Positions 1-8,859 of a DNA stretch of 20,000 bases are shown one piece after another; position 1 is the first letter of the stretch; every line of letters starts with the position of its first letter. The notes beneath the pieces are model-generated. The model saw only the letters and a program-made list of their open reading frames with translations. It was not told where the DNA came from and ran no database searches. Made by a program: the position numbers and the translations under genes. Origin of the DNA: Cristatella mucedo (taxonomy: Eukaryota; Bryozoa; Phylactolaemata; Cristatellidae); the NCBI GenBank assembly GCA_009760855.2, contig WPIO01000016.1:3575001-3595000 (forward strand), read 5' to 3'.

Positions 1-2
1 TC

Positions 3-99
3 ACCGTCGCCGGTGCCGCCCTGTCGGCACTCGGCATCGCCCTGTCCGGCGTCTGCACCGAGCTGTGGCACGTGTACATCACCTACGGCGTCCTCGCGG
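3..99 (+). CDS. SLC16-like transporter, exon a (partial, left edge)
   Basis: Reading from base 3 gives TVAGAALSALGIALSGVCTE, then LWHVYITYGVLAG, a transmembrane helix typical of TM3-TM4 in SLC16 proteins (the family has Y-G-x-x-x-G here). The segment ends before a GTCAGT donor at 100-105, leaving one base of a glycine codon (phase 1). The real exon start lies upstream of the window. Confidence 0.75.
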
Positions 100-3000
100 G
101 TCAGTCGCTCTGCGCGGCGGACGCGCTCTTGCGCGCGCCCGCCGCACGGCGTCGGCAGTGACATCGGCTATTCCGGCAGTCGCTTGGGGGCGCGTTCAGT
201 TACCGCATAATTCTACATAATATTGGAATAATAATAAGAACACATTTACTATAGCCTCCTCAGAGAACTGGATCTCTTTCTAGGCACTTCGCATTCGCTT
301 TAAACGAAGCAGTCCAGCACTGCACTTTTCTACAAAAGAATGCGCTCTTGGCGTAGCGAAACCGTACAGAGCGACGTTTTTCTTGATACGAATCGTCAGT
401 GTCTGCAGATTTTGAACGCAAATTTGCTTACCCAATTCCGCCGAGCCATAAACATTCGCGGTAGCTTAAGTGAGTGCATGCCAGGCGGGCGGCGCTGACC
501 GACGGCGCAGGCCTCGGAACCACTTGAGCAGAACTACCAAGCAACGCACTACGCACTAGAAAGGATCACGTGCTTCCCGCCATCGCTTCGCTTGATGCCC
601 TGCAGCCGTTGCAACGTCGCCTCAGGCATGCCGGGACGCTTTCGTTTCTAACGGGCCATCAACAGCGAGTCCACTGGTTTTTGTAAAGGTTTTGACAGGA
701 GCTGTTAGGAACGAAATTTGCATTCACATACTGCAGACACTAACGATTCGTAAACAAGAAAAAAGAAGCTCTGTACCGTTTCGCTACGCCTCGCGCAAAA
801 TCTTTTGCAGAAAAGTTTAGCACTGAATATTACCGTGCAGTACTGGATAGTATTATGTGGTATTACGTGGTAACTGGACGCACCCGTCGCTTGGGACCGA
901 CGCGGAAAGAGAGTGGCTCAGTAACCCATGCTGTCCTAGGCCGACCTTCACCTTCGCGGCGGCCCCGGCGAGTGGACACGCCCGCCGAGCTCCCCCGCTG
1001 CGCCGCTCTTCCGTCGCCGCAGGCGTGGGCGTGGCCTTCACCTACTCGTGCAGCTTCACCGTGCTGGACGAGTACTTCGTCGAGAAGAAGAACGTCGCCT
1101 TCGCGGTCGCAAGTCTCGGCAACAGCGTGGGCATACTGTCGTCCGCCTACATCGTGCAGACGATCGTCGACAGCGCCGGCCACGAGACGGCGCTGTACGT
1201 CGCTGCGTCACTCAAGGTCGTCGAGGCGGCGTGCGGCGCGCTGTACAAGCAGCGCAATGGCGACGCGCTCTGCGCCGCCGCCCATCGCTGCTGGCCCGCC
1301 GCCGCCGCCGCCGCTGCCGCAAGGAGCGCGCGCGTGCTGCCCGACCCGGCGGGAGCGAAGCGCGACCGCGTCCGCGGCGACGGCGACATAGCCATCGTCG
1401 ACTGCGACGTCGAATCGTCGCGAGCTGCGCCCGATGACGGCAGCACCGCGCTGGACGCCGCCGCCGCCGCGGCGCAGGAGAAAGAGGCAGTCGCCGCTCC
1501 GGCAGCCGCCGCCGCCGCCGCAGCGGTCGGCGGCGGAGCGCGGCGCACTCTCAGTCTGCTGCGTCGCTGGCGCTCGTGGGCGCTGGCCGCGCACGCGCTC
1601 TGCTGGGGCGCGTCCGTCGTCGCCACCGAGGTTCTGGCGCCGGCGTACGCGGCGCGGCGCGGCATCGACGAGCGGCGCGCCGCTCTCGGCGTGACGGCGC
1701 TCGGCGCCGGCATCTTGGTCAGCTCGCTCGGCACGCTCGCGGCCGGCAGGCGGCGCTACAATCGAGCGCTCCTCTACGACCTGGCGAGCGGCGCGCTCGG
1801 CGCCGGCTCGATGCTGCTCGTCGCCGCCGCCGCGGCAGGCGGCTCGCTGGCGGCCGCCGCCTATCTGACGCTGTGCGCCGCCTACGGCCTCTGGCTCGGC
1901 CTGCTGCTCTCGCTCTACCCGAGCGTGCTGGCCGAGTACGGCGATCGCGCGCCGGGTGACTTCGCCGGCTACTTCAGCATCTACATCCTGTTCAACGGCG
2001 TCGGCAGCCTGCTCGGACCGGCGGCCGTCGGTGAGCGGCTGCGCGATCTGCTCGTTCGCTCCGCGGCTCCTGCGAAGCCGGCGCAGCCGGCTTGTCTGGC
2101 GGTGGCGCGCGCCATAGCTATGGCGCCCGGCGGCAGCGGCTGCGTTTCGCGAGCCGCCGTCGCCGCCGCCGAGGTCCGACCGAGGGCATCGCGCGACGAC
2201 GACGACCGAGCGTCTCGCGGCTCGAACCTCGCGTCAGCCTCGAACCTCGCGGCCGCGAGGTTCGACGCTGACGCGCTTTCGGTTCATCTCGAGCTGCGCG
2301 GCGGCGGCGGCGTCATCTCCGAAAGCCGCCGCCGCGCAGCGATGCCGCCGCCGCGAGGGAAGCGCTCCGTCGAGCGACGGTGGCAATACGCGCGACCTGC
2401 GGCGCTATCACTCGGCACTCCGCGCGACGGAAGCGTCCGCTCATGCGGGCTTGATGCGGGAGCTCCCAGTACGTGTGCAGCACGTAACGCGCGCCTCTCA
2501 TTCGAGGCAGCAGTTCATCTGCGTCGCGTCGCGTCGCGTACGCTCGTCGGCCATTTCAGCGGCTCGCTAGCTCCGCTCCAGCGTTGCCCCAAGCAACGCA
2601 AAACGTCGCCGCCATGCGGCGATTGACGCGAGCAATCTGGATCCTCATCACTAGAGCCGCAAAACCGTCCTGCTGGACTTCGGCAGAGACTTGCGTTATT
2701 TCTCACGATATTTAAATAATAATATTTAATAATCTATCGTGATATTTAATATATTTTATTTTATTTATTAATTATTCGAAAAAATTTTGCCGATCACGAT
2801 TATTTCTCACGATAGACTCCCTTCGCTGCCCGGGAAGTCGCCTGGGGCGGGGGGGGGAGGACTGAAGTCGCGCGTCTGGCGACGCTTCGGGCGGCTGAGA
2901 GCGCGTGCCCCCTCCGAACCCCGCCCTGGCAGTCGGTCTCAATGGCTGACGAAAGCTCCCAATACGCTGCAGGTGCGATCCAAGCAGCCGCCGGCGACGC

Positions 3001-3130
3001 GTACGGCTGGTACGCGTGCGGCTCCGTCGGCATCCTCGGCTCGCTCGTTCTGCTTCCGGTCTACGTGCTCCAGGTCAAGGTCAAGGACTGCCTCGCTCGA
3101 CGCGCTGGCCCAAGCGCGCGGCCGCCGTGA
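3..3130 (+). CDS. SLC16-like monocarboxylate transporter (MFS), 3' part of gene, three exons
   Basis: Gene-level entry for coding segments <3-99, 1023-2030 and 2973-3130, about 420 residues; the N-terminus lies upstream. The family moves monocarboxylates or related solutes across the plasma membrane through 12 helices. Seen: hydrophobic helices, a 'DEYFVEKKNVAFAVASLGNS' stretch like the conserved loop after TM4 of SLC16 proteins (YF..RR..A.G.A..G), a long Ala-rich cytosolic loop of about 110 residues between the two halves, then several more hydrophobic helices. All junctions are phase 1 with GT/AG ends, and the joined protein reads smoothly (YGVLAG|VGVAFTY; LLGPAAV|GAIQAAAG). The substrate cannot be inferred. 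Odd points: polyalanine runs encoded by GCC repeats, and a possible frameshift in the C-terminal tail. Another MFS subfamily is possible but less likely. Confidence 0.8.
217..311 (-). mobile_element. CR1/L2-like LINE 3'-end stub
   Basis: It starts with an ATAATAATAA-type tail, then 'CTCAGAGAACTGGATCTCTT' and 'TAGGCACTTCGCATTCGCTT'. This is the same terminal module seen at 5835, 9540, 17455 and 18100. Only the 3' terminus remains, in minus orientation, inside the first visible intron of the transporter gene. Confidence 0.7.
312..848. mobile_element. Foldback/MITE-like element with long inverted repeats
   Basis: The left arm (about 312-432) and the right arm (about 722-848, read in reverse complement) align over about 115 bp with small gaps. 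Shared blocks include GGCGTAGCGAAAC, GTACAGAGC, TTTTTCTTG, TACGAATCGT and AGTGTCTGCAG. About 290 bp of unrelated sequence lies between them, with no coding potential. Outer ends read TCCAGCACTGCAC on the left and, complemented, TCCAGTACTGCAC on the right. I see no clear target-site duplication and no transposase, so a non-autonomous DNA element or a plain inverted duplication are both possible. Confidence 0.6.
1023..2030 (+). CDS. SLC16-like transporter, exon b (main body)
   Basis: The acceptor is the CAG ending at 1022, after a C/T-rich stretch; the exon completes the glycine left open at 99. It encodes 336 residues: two helices and the YF..KK..A loop (residues about 1-70 of the exon), then a linker rich in Ala, Arg and Asp with polyalanine runs (about 75-175), then hydrophobic helices up to FNGVGSLLGPAAV. 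The donor is GTGAGC at 2031, phase 1. The frame stays open through the intron to 2626, so a retained-intron form would add about 199 low-complexity residues; the clean join to 2973 makes splicing the better model. Confidence 0.8.
2031..2972 (+). other. Transporter intron with a cluster of short hairpins
   Basis: This GC-rich intron holds at least seven perfect or near-perfect inverted repeats in 550 bp: 2075-2093 (8-bp arms), 2109-2126 (18-bp palindrome), 2230-2275 (23-bp arms, one mismatch, no spacer), 2293-2308 with 2325-2340 (16-bp perfect arms), 2367-2380 (6-bp arms), 2581-2599 (7-bp arms) and 2606-2622 (7-bp arms). No protein family is recognisable in its open frame. Confidence 0.7.
2696..2814. 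repeat. AT-rich insert flanked by a 15-bp direct repeat
   Basis: TTATTTCTCACGATA occurs at 2696-2710 and again at 2800-2814. Between them lie 89 bp of almost pure A/T, with an inverted TATCGTGATATTT at 2735. A perfect 15-bp flank is typical of target-site duplications made by non-LTR retroposons, but the insert is too short to classify. Confidence 0.45.
2973..3130 (+). CDS. SLC16-like transporter, last exon
   Basis: The acceptor is CTGCAG ending at 2972. The exon completes Gly and encodes AIQAAAGDAYGWYACGSVGI and LGSLVLLPVYVLQVKVKD, which fits TM11-12 of an MFS carrier followed by a basic cytosolic tail. The open frame stops at TGA 3128-3130. The last 12 or so codons (CLARRAGPSARPP) look unlike a normal tail, while another frame from about 3096 to 3227 reads like one, so the true C-terminus is uncertain. 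Confidence 0.65.
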
Positions 3131-3197
3131 GGAGCAGCGCGCGTCGACGCGCGCGTTCGTCGACGCGCTCGCCGCCGCCGCGGAGGAGGCCAGGGCT

Positions 3198-3255
3198 CGT
3201 CGTCTGCGCTCACCGAGCGCGGACTGAGATTTCCGTCGTCTGCGCTCACCGAGCG
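3198..3255. repeat. 22-bp direct repeat pair near the transporter 3' end
   Basis: The 22 bases beginning CGTCGTCTGCGCTCACC at 3198-3219 recur without change at 3234-3255, 36 bp apart (a multiple of three). The pair straddles the stop codon (3225-3227) of the alternative C-terminal frame. Confidence 0.6.
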
Positions 3256-3424
3256 ACGGTGCCTCTTTTAACAATACATGCGGATATTGTACGTATTTGG
3301 CAGCCGCTAACGTATGCGCGAGCAAGACATCCGGTGACAGGAGACAGTGCCCCGCCTCCATTGGGGCTCTGGGCTGCGCTCCGCTGTATGCTACCCCAGG
3401 CTCGTCGACTGAAAATGCATCAAC

Positions 3425-4092
3425 AGACGAGATGCCGACTGCCAGCTGGTCTGAGAACATCCAAGGAACCACTACAGTACTGGGTACCTCATGGCTCTAT
3501 GCTTGGTCTGCCTTTTTTCACAGTTTGTGCTAATATATAATATAAATATATATAATTCATTTATACAGCGCCCCAAGAGAACTTAATCTCTGTTCAGGCG
3601 CTTCGCATATGCCTCGAGGCTCGAGCCCACGACCTCAGTCAGACCTTGGTCGGGGCGAGCACCTTAACCGCTAGACCAAACCAGCTCAATCTCTTGCTGA
3701 TGCGATCACCAAGCGCGGTCCAGGCTTCCACTCACTTCCATGCAGATGACTCACAGCTGTACCGACGCTTTGATCCCTCCAAGGCGTCCTCCTTCAGTGC
3801 ATCGAATTCTCTGGACTCCCCTGCTGCATGTACTGCTGACAGCAATACTTGGATGGCAGCAAACTTTCTCACATTTGATGAGGATTAAAATAACTTACTA
3901 CTTATGCGCAAACCAAGTGCGATTCGTTAATTGGAATGCTAAAAGCCCAAATTATGCTTCTCCAGCATCTCGTCTCCTGTTGTATCCGCACGAAATCTGG
4001 GTGTAACGTTCGAAAGTGGCCTTTCGCTGGAGTGGAGCACCACATCAGCTCCAGAGTCAAGTCTGCCTACTTTCAGCTAAGCAGCACGCTGC
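3425..4092 (+). mobile_element. Decayed CR1/L2-like LINE (RT fragment), interrupted by a SINE
   Basis: The segment around 3440-3530 encodes a worn 'EPLQYWVPHGSMLGLPFFTV', equivalent to the [13 protein letters not shown] region of non-LTR reverse transcriptases. After a SINE insertion the element resumes at about 3690 with a LADAITK / FHADDSQLYRRFDPSKAS region, matching ADVIAKH and YADDTQLY of the better copy at 9926-10786. It ends with 'HHISSRVKSAYFQL' at about 4080. Stops and frameshifts make it non-functional. Confidence 0.75.
3531..3688 (-). mobile_element. tRNA-derived SINE with a LINE-like tail
   Basis: Read on the minus strand it begins with a tRNA-like head: an A-box-like TGGTCTAGCGG (complement of 3668-3678) and a B-box-like GGGCTCGAGCCTC (complement of 3616-3628). 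Then come GCGCCTGAACAGAGATTAAG and TTCTCTTGGGGCGCTGTATA before an AT-rich end, resembling the 3' terminus of the local CR1/L2 LINEs. It sits inside a LINE reverse-transcriptase region. GCTAAT on the left and GCTCAAT on the right could be a worn target-site duplication. Confidence 0.65.
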
Positions 4093-4128
4093 TGTGTAAC
4101 ATCAATGGTTTTTCTTTGCATAAAAGTG

Positions 4129-4275
4129 AGTCGCGATTATCGCGACTATTATTTATCCGCCACAATCCGGCTGGTTTAGCTGGCGCCGGCGTTTCAACGC
4201 CGCGGCACTTCAGCGCAGGGCTTACAGCCCTGCGCTGAAGTGCCGTCCCATTACGTACTCTCGATACGACGTAAT
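4129..4275. repeat. Run of four perfect hairpins
   Basis: Four inverted repeats lie within 147 bp: 4129-4136 with 4140-4147 (8-bp arms, loop TTA), 4187-4193 with 4196-4202 (7-bp arms, loop TC), 4203-4222 with 4226-4245 (20-bp perfect arms, loop TAC) and 4250-4256 with 4269-4275 (7-bp arms). The second and third are directly abutting. No protein, tRNA or known ribozyme core is visible. The run lies between the two genes, right after the LINE remnant. Confidence 0.7.
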
Positions 4276-4814
4276 CTCCGCCGACGCTCAATCGAACCGC
4301 TGTAATAGGTCAGGCTCTTTTCTCTGCAGCTACGGAATAAAAGGAATAGCAGGCGTTAACTTACGACAATGCGTTCGCCGCTCGGCGTTTGAAAGCTAAT
4401 CTTGGCGTGGGCGTGGCCGTAGTCCGGGAGGCTTGCGACACTTCCTATAACAACGGGGCGAGTAATTCACAGTTACGCTTCGAGTTGGCTCAGCCCGGCG
4501 GGTCGCGAGCCACTTCCTGTCCTGTCGGAGAGTGTTGCGCCGCGCGTGCGGTGCTGCACCCCAGCATTACGTAGCAGGACAGCTCGCGGCCTTTGTTTCC
4601 TTCTTCCAGCGCACCGTTCAAACGCTCGCGAGCACGCGGATTATAGTGCTGCCATTATATCATCCGGTGTTGTTTTCTGCTCTCTGCGCGCACGAGGAAA
4701 CACGAATGATATGGACCACACCCCACATGGTGTCCTTGACCTGGATGCAACCGGCAATTATCCTTGACCGACGTGAAGGCGTGCCCAGACGCGGAGTCGC
4801 CCCGCTCGCTGGCC
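4276..4814. other. Upstream region of the oxidase gene, no recognised feature
   Basis: Moderately GC-rich sequence just 5' of the oxidase ATG. It should hold the promoter and 5' UTR, but I see no convincing TATA box or initiator, and no upstream exon can be supported. Confidence 0.4.
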
Positions 4815-5005
4815 ATGGTTCGCGTCGCGGTGGTCGGAGCCGGCATTCTCGGTCTGTCGACGGCCGTCTGCGTTCAAGAGAAATTAGCGGGGGCGCAGGT
4901 TACAGTTTATGCTGACAAATTCACCGTCGACACAACGAGCGACGGCTCTGGCGGCGTATTCTTGCCGGCCGGACGGTCTCATTTCGGCGACGAGCGACTG
5001 ACACG
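4815..5005 (+). CDS. DDO: DDO exon 1: FAD-binding Rossmann motif
   Basis: The ATG at 4815 lies in GGCCATGG, a good Kozak context, and puts the GxGxxG motif at residue 9, as in the family. An in-frame TTG at 4764 is not needed as a start. The exon encodes [18 protein letters not shown] through [20 protein letters not shown] and ERLT plus two bases of Arg. The donor is GTGCGT at 5006. Confidence 0.88.
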
Positions 5006-8000
5006 GTGCGTCGTGTGTATGCTTGTAGTCCAGTATCTGTTATGCACGTCTGTCAGAGGATAGGACAAGCATGCAATACCGCTTGACTTCTTGCATTAAA
5101 CCCAAAGGCCGCCGACCATACTCGCACGGTGTGAAGCCTGCCCGATCGGCGGAACGCCCACCCACCCTCGCGTTGTGTAGCGCTGCCGAAGCGTGAGCAA
5201 AGACAGCAGTGAGCGGGCGTGCATAGATAGCGAAACTAACGCGGAATCTCTCCCTCGAAACGAAAGTGTTTGCGCTGCGCGATTAAGCTGCGTCCTTCAA
5301 ATGAGTTGGCAGCTTGCCCTCGCGTAGAGCTGCGTGAATGTCTCAGCTGCGCTCCATCAGTTCCGCGACGATCCTGTCCGCAGAATCGTGTCCTGCGACA
5401 GCGCGTCACCCGCAACACATATATATATATATATAGCCTGGCTGCGTGTGTGCAGCTCGATCGTCTGGGGCAGACGCAATAGTCAACGTATCAACACTTG
5501 CTGTAGGCAGCGCGAGCAGATCGGACGACCTTGCTCGCTGCTGTAGCTTTAGCAAGGCAGCAGGAGTCTTATTCTATTGCTCTGCCACTTCTTGGCATTC
5601 TAAGGCAAATTGTGGTCCATTTGCCTAGCTAGCTGATTGTAATTCCAGGCCTCCATTGCGTGCTCCAGCCTGCACCGAACACGTGCAGCAGCAGAGTCCA
5701 CCGGTGACCTCTGCTGCTCCCGATGACCAGGCCTCGAAAGACGCCCTATAGCCTTTAAATCATACCAGACTTCCTTGTTGAATCGTGACTTTCATGGAGG
5801 CTTTTAGTCTCCTCAGTTAAAGCATGTTAAATTTAAAGCATAATTCAATCTCTTTCAAGGCACTTACATTTGCTGCAAACGAAGCACGATCGAATGGTTA
5901 GTGGTAGGATGCCCAATAAGCAACAAGAATAACATGGTTAGGGGGTGGCATGCACAGGGTCAGCATGCAAGTATGGTTAGTGGCAGCATGCACAGCGTCA
6001 GCACGCATAAGCACATAAAGGACGAATGACATGGACCCGCTTAATGCTGTTATAAATAGATGTGTTTTTAGTTTTTTCTATGTGGACAAGTCAGGAGATG
6101 TCGTGAAGCAAGTCGGGAGTGGGTTCCAGGCTTTGGGAGCATACGAACTACAGGTAAGAAGGTTTTGAGGCTTGTACGAGGTATAGGTAAACAATTAGAT
6201 TCCGAAAATCGGTTGGTACTATGCTTAGCTTGGTAGTGCAGTAGATCTGATAGGTAGGTTGGAGGCAAAGAATGATGGGACCTAAAAGTAGGTCGATCAG
6301 AGTGCCACCTTTCCGGACATTAAAAAAGAAGCCAAAATCGCACCTGTTTCTCGAGGCATGTGCTGAGTCTTTTATGATTTGACCTTATATACTGGGTCCT
6401 ACGCCCAGGGGTAAGGTGCTCGCTTTTCACTATCCGGGTCATGGCTTCGAACTATTCGGCTGGGGAATTCTAATCTTCTTCAGTCGCAGTCGAGAAATAT
6501 TTTCAAATAATGCTGCATAAGTTAGAAGTATAGGTTGTATATGTTAGGCGTAGACAGAGTTAACCGTTTTAACTGTAACAGACTCCGTGAACATGTACCC
6601 CACGATGTTGACGGTGACAAATGACTGTGGGGCTGTCGCTCGGCCTTTGATAGTGCTGGTAAGTTCGACGTCCTTATGCCTATAAAGTGAGTCTCATTTT
6701 TGGACGAAGTCATTTGTCAGGCCTTGAGTCGGCCTGTTCTAGCATTGCTACTGGCGTTTCACAGGATGCCCGTATCTGCTTTTGATACATTCCACCTTTC
6801 TAAAGACGCTCCAAATGATTATACTTTCTTCCGGCATACGCTCTTATTGTGGCCGGCACAGTCGGGCGGCCTCATTAGGCTTAGCTGGAGCCGTAAGGCT
6901 GCAAAGAAGCCCATCATATCTTGGGACCCAGTCAATTTAAGCTAATCGTCTTCAAATCTCCATTCGAGATGTTTACTATCATGTGTTGATTAAGAAAGCA
7001 ACACAAGACCAAGAAAATTGAATAACTTCTGCACAGTGTCCCTATTACCTTTTCCATCAAAGACACTGGATAGACTTGTGACAGACCAGCTGAACTCATA
7101 CCTTGAAACTAGCAAGTTCCTGTCTAGTTTTAGAGCTCATCACTCCACAGAGTCAGTATTGCTTCGAGTATACAACGACCTTCTTAGAAATGCACTTATA
7201 TAAAAAAAAAATATCTGTTTGTTTTGGTCGATCTTTCAGCTTGATCTTGTTTTTGATGCTATTGATCACCGAGTCTTTCTCGAGTGCCTCTCATCTCGCC
7301 TAGGCATCACTGGCACGGCACTGCAATGGTTCAGGTCATATCTCAGTGGGAGACACACAGAGTATTGATGTGAACGGACAAAGATCATCCCAGGAACCAC
7401 TAAAGTCCAAGGTACCTCGGGGCTCTCTATGCTTGGTCCACTTCTTTTCACAGTTTATGCTATCCCTCTTGCCGATATGATCGCCAAGCATAATCTAGGC
7501 TTTCACTTCTATACGGATGACACTCAGTTGTACCTTTGCTTTTATCCCTCCCAGCCATAAAGAAAGTTGAATTCTCTAAATTCCCTTGCTGCATGTATTG
7601 ATTACATCTACACATGGATGGTTCTCAAGAAACAATTAAAAAGAAGCTAAAAACGTATCTGTTTATCTCAGCATTTAGTGGGTCATTGGGATTTGTCCAT
7701 TGTACGCTTATGCATGCTGACACTGTGCATGCTGCCCCTACCGTATTTACACATTGACAGTGTGCATGTCACTTCCAACATTATATGTATGTTGACATTG
7801 TGCATGTTACCGGTAACCATTTGAGCATGCTTCTTTTACAGCACATGTAAAGTACCTAGAGAGAGAGAGGTCAAGTTCTCTGAGGGTGCTATACAAAAGT
7901 ATGTTATTGTGGTTATTATTATGTGTATCTGTCGTCTCACTAAACTTATTGCTCGAATGGTTCGTCAGAATCTTCATGCGGAAGCCATATGTGCCTCTAA

Positions 8001-8795
8001 CTCGAACAGCTAGCGTGCGTTCTACCAATACCTGACCAATATCTGTGTCACCCTCGTCACTACTTTTATCTTTGTCTGTCATGGGGCTCAAGTATGGAAT
8101 TCCGCGTGGCTCTTAATAGTCAACCAGATGCCGAGATCCAGACGCCGGCCCTTCGACTTAGGAATATCTGCTCGCGGCTGTATTGGCCACCGAAAGCACA
8201 TGCTTGGGGGAGAATTGTGCCGACTTGCATCAATAGCGTAAAACTTAAGAACGTGATAAGTTTCGCGGAATCAAGGCAGCTGCGCCCCAGTGCACGTTTG
8301 TCTCACCGCTACGTAATGTTCTCGCACAGTGAGATATGTCGGCTGTCGTGGCAGCATTTCTCCGCTCTGGAAGCCTCGGAGGATGCCGGAGCTGCTGGCA
8401 TTGTTCGCCTCTCGGGACACCAGCTCTACTTTACAGCAAACTATGGCGATCCACTGCCGGTAAGCATCGATGTCAGCACTGGCGAGGCAGTGCAGTCTGC
8501 CTATCCGTTATGAAGGCCATTTAAACAGGTCGTGCCTGCCACTGTCATCTGTGGCTGATGAGCTATTAGCAGTCCTACCGGGCGATGTCGATGACTGCAC
8601 TAGATGGGTATCAGACTTCGTCTGTCTGAAGTGACTATCCAAATATATCTGGTTATTGCCACCCTGGTTTTTGATTAGAGGTTATGATGCTCACCTTTAA
8701 CGACTGTGGTCAAGGTGGATGCATTCGATGACCGAGGTCGTGAGCTCGAGCGCTGCGGCATTTGAGAAGCGCCTGGATGGAGATTAAATTTTCCC

Positions 8796-8859
<64 letters not shown>

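Larger units (their letters stand above)
5006..8329 (+). other. DDO intron 1
   Basis: A 3,324-bp intron with GTGCGT/CACAG ends. The first 820 bp (5006-5825) show only a short (AT)n at about 5419-5435 and no recognisable element. The rest holds two LINE pieces, a small LINE scrap and a SINE, listed separately. Nothing recognisable at 6476-6964 or 7926-8329. Confidence 0.75.

Noticed and set aside
2031-2626. Read-through extension of transporter exon b
   Set aside because: The donor at 2031 joins perfectly in phase to 2973 and restores the last helices. The extension is low-complexity and built from hairpins.
8094-8329. Upstream part of an open frame that runs into DDO exon 2
   Set aside because: No resemblance to the oxidase family before 8330, and a good acceptor ends at 8329 in the required phase.
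8550-8620. Hammerhead-like CTGATGAG at about 8557
   Set aside because: No GAAA core partner or supporting stems follow.
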